54,733 nucleotides of DNA, taken from assembly GCA_021847345.1 (NCBI GenBank), contig JAJZTW010000021.1:1-54733 (forward strand). Reading direction: 5' to 3'. Below the pieces are notes generated by a model. That model searched no databases, had not been told where the DNA came from, and worked only from the letters and a program-made list of their open reading frames with translations. A program made the translations under genes and the position numbers. Origin of the DNA: Pseudomonadota bacterium (GTDB taxonomy: Bacteria; Pseudomonadota; Gammaproteobacteria; Burkholderiales; Burkholderiaceae_C). This document shows, in pieces, positions 8,605 through 17,259 of this stretch. Numbering within the stretch: the stretch's first letter is position 1; each line of letters begins with the position of its first letter.

Positions 8605-9873
8605 GTGGTGGTGACCGGCATGGGCATGCTGTCGCCGCTCGGCGAGGACGTGCGGCGCAGCTTCGCCGCCGCGCTCGCCGCGCGCAGCGCGGTGCGCCCG
8701 GCGCCGGAGCCTGTCGCCGCCGGCCTGCCCGGCATGCTGGTGGCCGCCGCCGCGGCCGAGCCGGCGTCCCTGCTCGATGACGCCGACGCCGGTCTGGACC
8801 GTGCCACGCAATTCGCGCTGGTGGCCGCCGGCCAGGCCCTGGCCGAGGCCGGCATGCAGCCCCATCCCGCCGACGCGCATCGCGTGGGGGTGTACGTCGG
8901 CGTGGGTTTCGGCGGCGCGTGTTCGCTGGACGCGATGTTCACGCGCTATTTCCACCTGCTGCTCGGCGAGCCGGACGGGCGCCGGCGCGCCAGCGTGATG
9001 CATCCGTTGACCGTGCCGCGCCTGATGGCCAATGCGGCGCAGGCGCTGGTGTCGATGCGCTTCGGCCTGCTCGGCATGGGCAACACCTACTCGGTGGCAT
9101 GCTCGTCGTCGGCCATCGCCGCGGGCGAGGCGATGCGCGCGATCCGTCACGGCTACCTCGACGCGGCGGTGGTCATCGGCACCGAGGCCATGCTGACGCC
9201 GGGCTCGCTGGTGGCGTGGAACGCGCTGCGCGTGCTGGCTCGAGCGGCGGACGGCGACCCCGCCGCCAGCTGCCGCCCCTTCGACCTGCGGCGCAATGGC
9301 TTCGTGCTCGGCGAGGGGGCCGCGGCCCTGGTGCTGGAAAGCCAGCAGCGCGCCAGCTCGCGCGGCGCGCAGGCGCTGGCCGAGCTGGCCGGGTACGGCG
9401 CCAGCAGCGATGCCCACCACCTGACCGCGCCTTCCGTGGCCGGCCAGGTCGCGGCGATGCGCCAGGCGCTGCAAAGCGCGGGTCTGCGCCCGCAGGACGT
9501 GGGCTATGTCAACGCGCACGGAACCGCCACCGAACTCGGGGACGTGGTCGAGGCGCAGGCGCTGGTGGAGGTGTTCGGGCCGGCGCACCAGGGCCCTGCG
9601 GTCAGTTCGACCAAGGCCGTGCATGGGCACCTGATCGGCGCCGGGGGCGCCACCGAGCTGATCCTGGCGATCCAGGCCATGCGCAGCGGCACGCTGCCTT
9701 GCACTGCCAACCTGCTCGAGCCCGATCCGCGCTGTGCCGTCGATCTGGTCATCGGCCGCGCGCGCGCCGGCTGTCGGGTGGACGCGGTGATGTCCAACTC
9801 CTTCGCTTTCGGCGGCAGCAACGCCAGCCTGGTGGCCCGTCGCGTGCATGCGCACGCGGGAGACGGATCGTGA
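8605..9873 (+). CDS. Beta-ketoacyl-ACP synthase 1 (FabF-like, ApeR-type)
   Basis: The 422-aa condensing enzyme has the complete Cys-His-His triad: Cys166 in YSVACSSSA, His305 in NAHGTATELG and His342 in KAVHGHLIGAGG. It should catalyse decarboxylative Claisen condensation on ACP-bound chains. The GTG at 8605 cuts into the first beta strand (VVVTGMGMLSPLG). An in-frame CTG at 8563, seven bases after a GAGGGG sequence, would restore a normal N-terminus of 14 more residues, so a CTG start is plausible. It ends in a 4-nt GTGA overlap with the PAP2 gene. It is one of two active ketosynthases here; the other (18160) pairs with a chain-length factor. Confidence 0.92.
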   Translation: MVVTGMGMLSPLGEDVRRSFAAALAARSAVRPAPEPVAAGLPGMLVAAAAAEPASLLDDADAGLDRATQFALVAAGQALAEAGMQPHPADAHRVGVYVGVGFGGACSLDAMFTRYFHLLLGEPDGRRRASVMHPLTVPRLMANAAQALVSMRFGLLGMGNTYSVACSSSAIAAGEAMRAIRHGYLDAAVVIGTEAMLTPGSLVAWNALRVLARAADGDPAASCRPFDLRRNGFVLGEGAAALVLESQQRASSRGAQALAELAGYGASSDAHHLTAPSVAGQVAAMRQALQSAGLRPQDVGYVNAHGTATELGDVVEAQALVEVFGPAHQGPAVSSTKAVHGHLIGAGGATELILAIQAMRSGTLPCTANLLEPDPRCAVDLVIGRARAGCRVDAVMSNSFAFGGSNASLVARRVHAHAGDGS

Positions 9874-10583
9874 AGGGGGCCGTGACGCGGGCCGCGTCGG
9901 AATCGGTTCCTGCTCGGCGTATCGCCCGCGCGCTGCGCTCCCACGGCGCGCTCAAGGGCATCGGCATCACGCTGATCATGAGCCTGTTCTTCAGCGCCTA
10001 CTTCTACCTGCTGCACCATCCGGACGGCCCCGTGACCACCATGCCGCTGACCGCTCCGGATCGCTGGATCGGATTCGAGCCCTGGGCGCTGGCGCCCTAC
10101 CTCTCGCTGTGGGCCTACGTGTGCCTGCCGGCCGTGCTGATGCATTCGCGACGTGAACTGCTGCGCTTCGGGCTGGGCATCAGCGTCGTGTGCCTGGCCG
10201 GGCTGCTCATCTTCCTGGTCTGGCCCACGCGCGTGCCGTCGATGGCGGCCTACTACGTCGGGCACCCCGATTTCCGCCTGTTGCGTGGAATCGACGCCGC
10301 AGGCAATGCCTGCCCGTCGCTGCACGTGGCATCCGCCGTGTTCGCCGCGCTGTGGTTCGAGCGCGTGCTGCCGAGCCTCGGGCTGGGCCGGCGCACTCGC
10401 CTGTTCAGCTGGCTGTGGTGCGCGCTGATCGTCTACTCGACCATGGCGGTCAAGCAGCATGTGCTGGTCGACGTGCTGAGCGGCGCGCTGCTGGGCGCGA
10501 CCGGTGCGCTGCTGGCGCGCGGCTTGCCGCGCGCGTCGGCGCTGGCGCCGGTGGCCGTCGGCGCGGACCCCGGCGGGCTATGA
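9870..10583 (+). CDS. PAP2-superfamily membrane phosphatase
   Basis: The 237-aa integral membrane protein has about six hydrophobic segments. The PAP2 catalytic pieces are visible late in the chain: CPSLHVASAVF (motif 2 with its His) and KQHVLVDVLSG (motif 3 His-Asp). Such enzymes remove phosphate from lipid phosphates, or act as phosphotransferases when fused to synthase-type folds. The GTG start overlaps the ketosynthase stop (GTGA), so translation is coupled. A PAP2 enzyme inserted between a ketosynthase and an ACP is not part of the core aryl-polyene set I know. It suggests that a phosphorylated lipid or sugar-lipid intermediate is processed here (inference). Motif 1 is not clear. Confidence 0.8.
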   Translation: MKGAVTRAASESVPARRIARALRSHGALKGIGITLIMSLFFSAYFYLLHHPDGPVTTMPLTAPDRWIGFEPWALAPYLSLWAYVCLPAVLMHSRRELLRFGLGISVVCLAGLLIFLVWPTRVPSMAAYYVGHPDFRLLRGIDAAGNACPSLHVASAVFAALWFERVLPSLGLGRRTRLFSWLWCALIVYSTMAVKQHVLVDVLSGALLGATGALLARGLPRASALAPVAVGADPGGL

Positions 10584-10624
10584 TTCCAGCGTGATTTCGT
10601 AGTGTTCTGGGACATCCCGCCGTC

Positions 10625-10915
10625 ATGTCGACCCCCTCTGTCATGCCGCCCGACGTCGACCCGGAGTTCGTCCGGGAAGTCGGCCTGCTCATCATTCAAT
10701 CCCTGGACCTGGATCTCCCGGCCGACGCCATCGACCCCGATGCCCCGCTGTACGGCGACGGTCTGGGCCTGGACTCCATCGACATCCTGGAGGTCGCGCT
10801 GGTGCTGTCCAAGAAATACGGCGTGCAACTGCGTGCGGATGATGCCGACAACCACCGCATCTTCAGTTCCCTGCGACAGCTCGCCGGGCATGTCGCGGGG
10901 CTGCGCGCGACGTGA
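10625..10915 (+). CDS. Acyl carrier protein 2 of the aryl-polyene cluster
   Basis: This 96-aa ACP carries GDGLGLDSIDILEVALVLSK with the phosphopantetheine Ser51. The acidic helix II and the segment YGVQLRADDADNHRIFSSLR are typical of the aryl-polyene ACP that ends with a conserved aromatic-Leu helix. It differs clearly from ACP 1, so the two probably serve different enzymes. The gene follows a 41-nt gap after the PAP2 gene and overlaps the next gene by 4 nt (GTGA). Its position just before the ApeG- and ApeH-like genes copies the usual ApeE-F-G-H order. Confidence 0.92.
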   Translation: MSTPSVMPPDVDPEFVREVGLLIIQSLDLDLPADAIDPDAPLYGDGLGLDSIDILEVALVLSKKYGVQLRADDADNHRIFSSLRQLAGHVAGLRAT

Positions 10916-11580
10916 AGTCCCCCCGCTGCCCTCGCGTGCTGCGCACGCTGGCCACGGGTGCGTGCATGGCCTGTCCGCTGCTGGCATACGCCGCCGGCGG
11001 GCGCGCGCAGCCCGGGCTGGCCGCGGTCGCGCTGACCTGGGGGCCGCTGGCGCTGCTCGGCGCCTGGTGGATCTGGCGCAGCCGGCTGCGGGCGTGGCTG
11101 GGGCTGCTGGCGGCGTTGCTGCTGCTCGGGTTGTGGCACGAGCGCGCGCTGTTGGTCGGGCACCTCGGCGTGGCCTACCTGCTGGAACACGCCGGCAGCA
11201 TGAGCCTGCTGGGCCTGATGTTCGGCAGCACGCTGCGCCGCGGCCAGGTGCCGTTGGTCACGCGCTTCGCTGCCGGCGCGCATCCGGCGATGTCGGCATC
11301 GCTGCGCGCGTATACGCGCGGCGTGACACTGGCCTGGACCGGGTTTTTCGGCGCCATGGCCTGCACGTCGGCGCTGGTGTTCGCGCTGCGCCCGCTTCGC
11401 GACTGGGCGCTGTTCGCCAGTGTCTGGACTCCCGCGCTGGTGGTCCTGATGTTCGTGGCCGAATACGCGGCGCGCACGGTGCTCGTCGCTCCCGCCGAAC
11501 GCTCCGGGCCCTGGGAGGCGGTGCGCGCCTACCTGCGCTACACGGCGACCCGAGACGGCGCCGGCGAGGCGCGGCAGTGA
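10912..11580 (+). CDS. ApeG-like integral membrane protein (COG4648 type)
   Basis: The 222-aa protein is nearly all hydrophobic with about six membrane segments, including LAAVALTWGPLALLGAWWIW and AWLGLLAALLLLGLWHERAL. It has conserved-looking HAGSMSLLGLMFGSTL and AYTRGVTLAWTGFFGAMA stretches. This matches the membrane protein placed between ACP and AMP-ligase in aryl-polyene clusters, whose biochemical role is unknown. GTG start and stop both lie in 4-nt overlaps with neighbours, so production is coupled to ACP 2 and the ligase. Assignment relies on both sequence pattern and position. Confidence 0.82.
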   Translation: MKSPRCPRVLRTLATGACMACPLLAYAAGGRAQPGLAAVALTWGPLALLGAWWIWRSRLRAWLGLLAALLLLGLWHERALLVGHLGVAYLLEHAGSMSLLGLMFGSTLRRGQVPLVTRFAAGAHPAMSASLRAYTRGVTLAWTGFFGAMACTSALVFALRPLRDWALFASVWTPALVVLMFVAEYAARTVLVAPAERSGPWEAVRAYLRYTATRDGAGEARQ

Positions 11581-12962
11581 GCACGCTGCGCGGCAGCCAG
11601 CCGGACAGCGCGGCGCTGCCCCTGCTGTCGCGCAGCCATGCGCACGAGGTGTTCGCGTGGCGCCATGGGCGCCCGCTGCGCGTGGGCGAGTTCCTGGCCG
11701 ACGTGGCACGCGTGGCGGCGGCCATGCCGGCGGGCGCGCATGTGCTCAACGTGTGCCAGGACCGCTACCACGTCGCCGTGGGCTTCGCCGCCGCCATGCT
11801 GCGTGGCAAGCTCAGCCTGCTGCCCCCGACCCGTACCGAGGACATGCTGCGGCGCCTGCGCGAGCAGGCACCCGACCTGTTCTGCCTGGTCGACGCCCCC
11901 TGCGAGCTGGCGCTGCCGCAGATGCCCTATCCGCACGCGGTGCCTCCAGGCACGGGGGTGTCGCAGGCGGTGCCGTGGATCCCGGCCGACCAGGTGGTCG
12001 CCCGGGTGTACACGTCGGGCTCGACCGGGGCGGCGCTGCCGCACGACAAGACCTGGGGCTCGCTGGTCGCGAGCATTCGCGCCGGTGCGTCGAGGCTCGG
12101 ACTGCCGCCGGCCGCCACGCTGGTCGCCACCGTGCCGGCGCAGCACATGTACGGGTTCGAGTCGTCGTTGCTGATGGCCCTGCACGGCGGCCTCGCGTTG
12201 AGCGCCGCGCATCCGTTCTACCCCGCCGACATCGTCGAGCAGCTGGAGCGCGTGCCGGCGCCGCGGGTGCTGGTGTCGACCCCGGTGCACCTGCGCGCCC
12301 TGCTCGCCGCGGGCCTCGACCTGCCTGCGCTGTGCCTGGTGCTCAGCGCCACCGCCCCGCTCGATGCCGAGCTCGCGCATGCCGTGGAACAGCGCACGGG
12401 TGCTGCGCTGCTGGAGATCTACGGATCCACGGAAACCGGCCAGATCGCGACCCGGCGCACCACGCAGGGGCAGGAGTTCACACTGCTCGACGGTGTCGAA
12501 CTGTTGCCGCAGCCCGAGGGTTTCGCGATGGCGCGAGGCGGGCACCTCGCAGCGCCGACCCCCGTGCACGACATCATCGAAACCGTCGGCGCGGAGCGCT
12601 TCCGGCTGCACGGGCGCAGCGCCGACATGGTCAACGTGGCCGGCAAGCGCGGCTCGCTGGCGCATCTGAACCACCAGTTGTGTGCGATCCCCGGGGTGCT
12701 CGACGGCGTGTTCTTCGCACCGGAACACGACGGCGCCTGCGGCGTCGCCCGTCTGATGGCCTTTGCCGTCGCGCCGGGGCTCGACGCCACCGTGCTGCGC
12801 GCCGCGCTGCGCGAACGCATCGACCCGGCCTTCATGCCGCGCCCGCTGGTGCTGCTCGAGCGCCTGCCGCGCAACAGCACGGGCAAGCTGGCGCGAGCTC
12901 GACTCGCCGAGCTCGCCGGCGCCCATGTTCCCTTCCCGCGGGCGGACGACGATGGACCTTGA
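11577..12962 (+). CDS. AMP-dependent acyl-ACP ligase (ApeH-like)
   Basis: The 461-aa adenylating enzyme has the AMP-binding P-loop YTSGSTGAALPHDK (about residues 145-158), the adenine motif YGSTETGQ (about 281) and the C-terminal catalytic lysine in RNSTGKLAR (about 437). In aryl-polyene systems this enzyme activates the aromatic starter acid and loads it onto ACP. The start is a GTG overlapping the previous stop. The 3' end overlaps the dehydratase gene by 11 nt. The starter-making enzyme (ammonia lyase or chorismatase) is not in the window, so the starter must come from elsewhere in the genome. Confidence 0.9.
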   Translation: MSTLRGSQPDSAALPLLSRSHAHEVFAWRHGRPLRVGEFLADVARVAAAMPAGAHVLNVCQDRYHVAVGFAAAMLRGKLSLLPPTRTEDMLRRLREQAPDLFCLVDAPCELALPQMPYPHAVPPGTGVSQAVPWIPADQVVARVYTSGSTGAALPHDKTWGSLVASIRAGASRLGLPPAATLVATVPAQHMYGFESSLLMALHGGLALSAAHPFYPADIVEQLERVPAPRVLVSTPVHLRALLAAGLDLPALCLVLSATAPLDAELAHAVEQRTGAALLEIYGSTETGQIATRRTTQGQEFTLLDGVELLPQPEGFAMARGGHLAAPTPVHDIIETVGAERFRLHGRSADMVNVAGKRGSLAHLNHQLCAIPGVLDGVFFAPEHDGACGVARLMAFAVAPGLDATVLRAALRERIDPAFMPRPLVLLERLPRNSTGKLARARLAELAGAHVPFPRADDDGP

Positions 12963-13254
12963 AGCCGAGCTCGGCGCCTACGACGCGCAGCACCCTGCCT
13001 TCGCCGGGCATTTCCCGGGCAACCCGATCGTGCCGGGCGTGCTGCTGCTCGATGCCGCGCTGCACGCGCTGGGCCTGCCCGGCGTGCAGCCGCAAGCGCC
13101 CTTGCGCCTCGATCAGGTCAAGTTCCTCGGCGTGGTGCGCCCCGGCGAGGCGCTGACCCTGCGCGCCCGGGAGCATGGCGCGACGCTGCGCGTGGGCCTG
13201 CGCCATGGCGAGCGAGACGTGGCCAGCGCCACGCTGGCGCTGGCACGGCGATGA
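12952..13254 (+). CDS. Short hot-dog 3-hydroxyacyl-ACP dehydratase (ApeI-like)
   Basis: This 100-aa single hot-dog domain contains HPAFAGHFPGNPIVPGVLLL, the FabZ/FabA active-site loop with its catalytic His. FabA/FabZ enzymes usually have Glu/Asp on the following helix; here LLLDA supplies Asp. It is shorter than typical FabZ (about 140-150 aa). The partner hot-dog protein is encoded at 20231; in characterised aryl-polyene systems two dehydratase subunits (ApeI and ApeP) work together, so a heteromer is likely. Start and stop both overlap neighbours, by 11 nt and 4 nt. Confidence 0.88.
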   Translation: MDLEAELGAYDAQHPAFAGHFPGNPIVPGVLLLDAALHALGLPGVQPQAPLRLDQVKFLGVVRPGEALTLRAREHGATLRVGLRHGERDVASATLALARR

Positions 13255-14246
13255 GCGCCGCGCGTCGGGACTCGGGCGCGGGCGCCGCGCGGCAGCAGGC
13301 GCCGGGCGCGCCGCGCCGCGCCGCCTGGGCGCGCGACGGCGAGCGCAGCAACGCGTTCATGCTGCGCCTGATGACCTGGATCTCGCTGCGCCTGGGGCGC
13401 CGTCCGGCGCGCCTGGTGCTGCTGGGAATCAGCGCGTATTTCCTGGCCTGCGCGCCGAAGGCACGCCGCGCCTCGCGCGACTACCTGCGCCGGGCGCTCG
13501 GTCGTCAGCCCACGTGGCGCGAGCGCTTTTCGCATGTCCACGCCTTCGCGTCGACGGTGCACGACCGCGTGTTCCTGCTCAATGACCGTGCCGACCTGTT
13601 CGACATCCGGATCCGCGATCGCGAGCCCATCGAAGCCGTGCTGGCGGGCGGGCGCGGGGCGCTGTTGCTGGGGGCGCATTTCGGCAGTTTCGAGGTGCTG
13701 CGCGTGGCGGGCCGCCTGCGCGGCGGACTGCGCATGTCCCTGCTCATGTACCCGGACAACGCACGCAAGATCAACGCGGCGCTGCACGCCATCAACCCTG
13801 ATGCGCAGCAGGACATCATTGCCCTCGGTCGCCCCGACTCGATGTTGCGATTGGGCCAGGCGCTGGATGCCGGCGGCGTGGTCGGCATGCTGGCCGACCG
13901 CTCGCTGCACGAGCATGCACCGGGGCGCCGGCGCTTTCTCGGCGCCGATGCGTCGTGGCCGCTCGGGCCGCTTCGCATCGCCGCCCTGCTGAGGCGCCCG
14001 GTGCTGTTCATGGCCGGGGTGTACCTGGGCGACAATCGCTACGAGCTGGTGTTCGAGCCGCTGGCCGATTTCAGCGACCTGGGCCGCGACGAACGGGCCG
14101 CGGCGCTGGACGCGGCGCTCACGCGCTATGTCGCGCTGCTCGAGCAGCACTGTCTCGCGGCGCCCTGCAACTGGTTCAATTTCTACGACTTCTGGGCCGA
14201 TGCGGGCGGCGCGGGCGCCGCGGGCGCCGCCACGCGTTCGTCCTGA
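13251..14246 (+). CDS. LpxL/HtrB-family acyltransferase
   Basis: The 331-aa protein has the lauroyl-acyltransferase pattern: a hydrophobic anchor around residues 57-72 (ARLVLLGISAYFLACA), the HX4E catalytic motif in GAHFGSFEV (His143), and a later MLADRSLHEH with a conserved Asp-Arg. Enzymes of this fold move an acyl chain from ACP to a lipid acceptor at the inner membrane. It may transfer the finished polyene from ACP to a lipid. The first 35 residues are disordered-looking. It overlaps the dehydratase gene by 4 nt (ATGA) and is followed 13 nt later by the LolA-like gene. Confidence 0.88.
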   Translation: MSAARRDSGAGAARQQAPGAPRRAAWARDGERSNAFMLRLMTWISLRLGRRPARLVLLGISAYFLACAPKARRASRDYLRRALGRQPTWRERFSHVHAFASTVHDRVFLLNDRADLFDIRIRDREPIEAVLAGGRGALLLGAHFGSFEVLRVAGRLRGGLRMSLLMYPDNARKINAALHAINPDAQQDIIALGRPDSMLRLGQALDAGGVVGMLADRSLHEHAPGRRRFLGADASWPLGPLRIAALLRRPVLFMAGVYLGDNRYELVFEPLADFSDLGRDERAAALDAALTRYVALLEQHCLAAPCNWFNFYDFWADAGGAGAAGAATRSS

Positions 14247-14259
14247 GCTGCGACTGCCG

Positions 14260-14892
14260 ATGCCTCGCCGAAACCCAGATCCCGCTCCCGGCCCGGCGGC
14301 CGGCAGACGTCGGCGCGCACTGGCCGGGCTCGCCGCCTGCCTGCTGGGCCTGGCAGCGTCGTCGTTGCCGGCGCTGGCGCAGGACTGGACCCTGCAGGCG
14401 CTGATGCGCGAGCTGGCGGCGCGCAAGTCGGGACGCGCGCGATTCCAGGAAACCAGGACCCTGGCCATGCTGGACGCGCCGATCCACTCGTCGGGCGTGT
14501 TGCTGTTCGCGGCACCCGATCGGCTCGAGGTGCGCACCACATCGCCCAAGCCGCAGACCGTGCTGGTGCGCGGCGACCGGGTCATCCTGGAAGCCGATGG
14601 CGCGCGCCACGAATTCGCACTCTCCGAGCATGCGCAGGTGGCCGCGATGGTCGAAGGCATCCGCGCCACGCTCGACGGCGACCTCGACGCGCTGCGCAAG
14701 GCCTACGCCGTGCGCCTGCGCGGCGACCGCGCGACCTGGAGCCTCGAGCTGGTTCCGCGCCTGCCCGCAGCGCGCGCGCGCATCAGCGAAATCGACGTCG
14801 GCGGGTCGGGCGCCACGCTGCGCAGCATCGCGATCTTCCAGCCCGACGGCGACCATTCGCTGATGGTGCTGCACGAGATGTCCGGGCCGTGA
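14260..14892 (+). CDS. LolA-like outer-membrane carrier protein (ApeL type)
   Basis: The 210-aa periplasmic protein has a basic start, then a signal peptide (LAGLAACLLGLAASSLPALAQ, cleaved about residue 40). The mature part resembles LolA: RFQETRTLAMLDAPIHSSGV and RLEVRTTSPKPQTVLVRGDR are typical of the hydrophobic-cavity fold. It probably carries the polyene lipid across the periplasm to the outer membrane, with the MMPL exporter encoded next through a 4-nt GTGA overlap. This LolA-exporter pair is a hallmark of aryl-polyene and xanthomonadin clusters. It is not the housekeeping LolA. Confidence 0.88.
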   Translation: MPRRNPDPAPGPAAGRRRRALAGLAACLLGLAASSLPALAQDWTLQALMRELAARKSGRARFQETRTLAMLDAPIHSSGVLLFAAPDRLEVRTTSPKPQTVLVRGDRVILEADGARHEFALSEHAQVAAMVEGIRATLDGDLDALRKAYAVRLRGDRATWSLELVPRLPAARARISEIDVGGSGATLRSIAIFQPDGDHSLMVLHEMSGP

Positions 14893-17252
14893 CCCGACGT
14901 TCGATCAGCGTGCTGCTGGTCTGGCTCGTGGTGCTCGCCGGCGCCGCGCTGCTGGTGGCACGGGCGCGCTTCAGCGCCGACATGTCGGCCTTCCTTCCCC
15001 GCGCGCCCGACGCGCAGCAACGCGTGCTGGTCGAGCAGTTGCGCGACGGCCTGGTGTCGCGCGTCGTGATGGTGGGCATCGACGGGGCCACGCCGCGGGT
15101 TCGCGCAGCGCTGTCGACGGCCATGGCGGCGCGACTGCGTGCGTCGGCTGGCTTTGCCTCGGTGCAGAACGGCGGCTCCGGCGCCGACTCGCGGGACTAC
15201 GCCTTCGTCTTCGCCCATCGCTACCTGCTCGGCGCCGGGACCCCTGCGCAGGCCTTCGGCTCGCAGGCGCTGCACCGCAGCATCGCCGATGCCATCGCGC
15301 GCCTGGCTTCTCCGATGAGCGAGGGCCTGCAGCACCTGCTGCCGACGGATCCGACCGGCGCGACATTGCGGTTTCTGAGCCGCGTCGCGCCGACGTCGCA
15401 GCCCCGCATGGTCGACGGCGCGTGGGCCTCGCCCGACGGTTCGCGCGCCCTGCTGCTGCTCATCACCCGCGCACGCGGCACCGACACCGATGCGCAGCAG
15501 CAAGCGCTCGCCGAGGTTCGCGCGGCCTTCGACGCGGCGCGCGCCGGCGGCGGCGCGGCGGCCCGTGCGGCCACGCTGGTGCTCGGTGGCGCGCCGGTGT
15601 TCGCGGTGTACTCGCGTCATGCCATCGAGCGCGGCGTGGCCCGCGCGAGCCTGCTCGGCGGCGTGCTGATCGTCGCGCTGCTGCTGTTGGTGTACCGCTC
15701 GCCGTGGGTACTCGTGCTGGGACTGCTGCCGGTGTTCACCGGCATTCTGGTCGCCACCGCGGTGGTCGGCCTGGGCTTCGGCGTCGTGCAGGCAGTCACG
15801 CTGGGCTTCGGCATCACGCTGATGGGCGAGGCGGTGGACTATTCCATCTACTGGTTCGTGCAGTCGGCCGACGTCGCCGACGCCAGCGGCGGCGCATCGC
15901 CGCGCCGGCAATGGCTGCGCGAGTCGTGGCCGACGGTCCGCCTGGGCATGCTGACCTCGCTGGTCGGATTCGCCTTCCTGCTGCTGTCCGACTTCCCGGG
16001 CCTGGCGCAGATCGGGGCCTTTTCGATGGCCGGCCTGCTTGCCGCGGCGCTGGCCACGCGTTTCGTGTTGCCGCTGCTGGCGCCGCGCGGCGCGGCCGTG
16101 CGCGACCTGTCGCGCGTCGGCGACTGGCTGCTGCGCGCTGCTGCGCTGCTGCGCGGCCTGCGCTGGCTGCCGGGCCTGCTGGTGCTGGCCTCGGTGGCGC
16201 TGCTGGCGGTGCAGCGCCACCATGTCTGGAACGACCGCCTCGGCGCGCTCAGCCCGATGCCGCGGACCCTGCTCGACACCGACGCCGCGCTGCGACGCCA
16301 GCTCGGCGCGCCCGATGGCAGCGAAATGGTCGCGGTGCGCGGCGCCACCCGGCAGGCGGTGCTGCAAGGCGCCGAGGCGCTGGTCCCGCGCCTGCGCCTG
16401 CTGCAGCGCGACGGCGCGATCGGCGGCTTCGACAGCCCCGCGCGATATCTGCCGAGCGAGCGCACGCAGCGCGAACGCCAGCGTGCGCTGCCCGACCCCA
16501 CGCAGCTGCGCGCCGCGCTGCGCGAGGCCGTCGTCGGATTGCCGGTGCGCGCCAGCCTGTTCGAGCCCTTCGTCGCCGACGTGGCGGCCGCGCGTAGCGC
16601 GCCGCCGCTGCGCGTGCAGGACTTCGCGCACACCTCGTTCGCGCTGGCTCTCGACGCCATGCTGCTGCGCGGCTCCGATGGGGGGTGGACGGCGCTGATG
16701 CCCCTGCGCGCGCCGCCGCGCGGCTCCATCGACGTGGCCGCGGTGCGGCGCGCCCTGCGCGGCACCGCAGCGCGCTTCGTCGACCTCGGCGCCACCAGCA
16801 ACGCGCTGTACCGCGGCTACCTGCACACGGCGATCGGGCTGTGCCTGGGCGGCGTGGGCGCGATGAGCCTGCTGCTGTTGCTGGCGCTGGGTTCGGCGCG
16901 GCGCGCCGCGCGCGTGCTGGCCCCGCTGCTGGCCGCGGTGCTGGTGGTGGCGGCGACGCTGGTGCTGCTCGGACAGGCCTTGACCCTGCTGCACCTGGTG
17001 GGCCTGATGCTGGTCGTCGCGGTGGGTTCCAACTACGCGCTGTTCTTCGATCGCGGCGAATCGCGCGGCGGCATCGCCGGGCAGACCCTGGCCTCGCTGG
17101 TGTTCGCCAACCTGAGCACGGTGGCCGGCTTCGGGCCGCTGCTCATCGCCGGCGTCCCGGTGCTCGCCGCGCTGGGGGCCACGGTGGGGCCCGGTGCCTT
17201 GCTGGCGCTGCTGTTCTCGGCCATGCTGTCGGCCCCGGCAGACGAGGACTGA
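14889..17252 (+). CDS. MMPL/RND-family exporter (ApeM type)
   Basis: The 787-aa inner-membrane transporter has the two-repeat RND layout: one N-terminal membrane helix, a large periplasmic loop, five helices (around residues 250-420, with LLVYRSPWVLVLGLLPVFTG and FGFGITLMGEAVDYSIYWF-like features), then the same pattern again to the C-terminus (LMLVVAVGSNYALFFDRGES). The Asp in GEAVDYS and in FFDRG are candidates for proton relay. It belongs to the predicted-exporter group found in aryl-polyene clusters, expected to pull the lipid product out of the inner membrane for the LolA-like carrier. The GTG start overlaps the previous stop. Confidence 0.9.
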   Translation: MTRRSISVLLVWLVVLAGAALLVARARFSADMSAFLPRAPDAQQRVLVEQLRDGLVSRVVMVGIDGATPRVRAALSTAMAARLRASAGFASVQNGGSGADSRDYAFVFAHRYLLGAGTPAQAFGSQALHRSIADAIARLASPMSEGLQHLLPTDPTGATLRFLSRVAPTSQPRMVDGAWASPDGSRALLLLITRARGTDTDAQQQALAEVRAAFDAARAGGGAAARAATLVLGGAPVFAVYSRHAIERGVARASLLGGVLIVALLLLVYRSPWVLVLGLLPVFTGILVATAVVGLGFGVVQAVTLGFGITLMGEAVDYSIYWFVQSADVADASGGASPRRQWLRESWPTVRLGMLTSLVGFAFLLLSDFPGLAQIGAFSMAGLLAAALATRFVLPLLAPRGAAVRDLSRVGDWLLRAAALLRGLRWLPGLLVLASVALLAVQRHHVWNDRLGALSPMPRTLLDTDAALRRQLGAPDGSEMVAVRGATRQAVLQGAEALVPRLRLLQRDGAIGGFDSPARYLPSERTQRERQRALPDPTQLRAALREAVVGLPVRASLFEPFVADVAAARSAPPLRVQDFAHTSFALALDAMLLRGSDGGWTALMPLRAPPRGSIDVAAVRRALRGTAARFVDLGATSNALYRGYLHTAIGLCLGGVGAMSLLLLLALGSARRAARVLAPLLAAVLVVAATLVLLGQALTLLHLVGLMLVVAVGSNYALFFDRGESRGGIAGQTLASLVFANLSTVAGFGPLLIAGVPVLAALGATVGPGALLALLFSAMLSAPADED

Positions 17253-17259
17253 CCCGCGC

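Noticed and set aside
5539-9855. Long minus-strand open frame opposite the MFS-PlsC, ACP and ketosynthase genes
   Set aside because: Shadow of real genes; no ribosome site, no family resemblance, and it spans several intergenic gaps.
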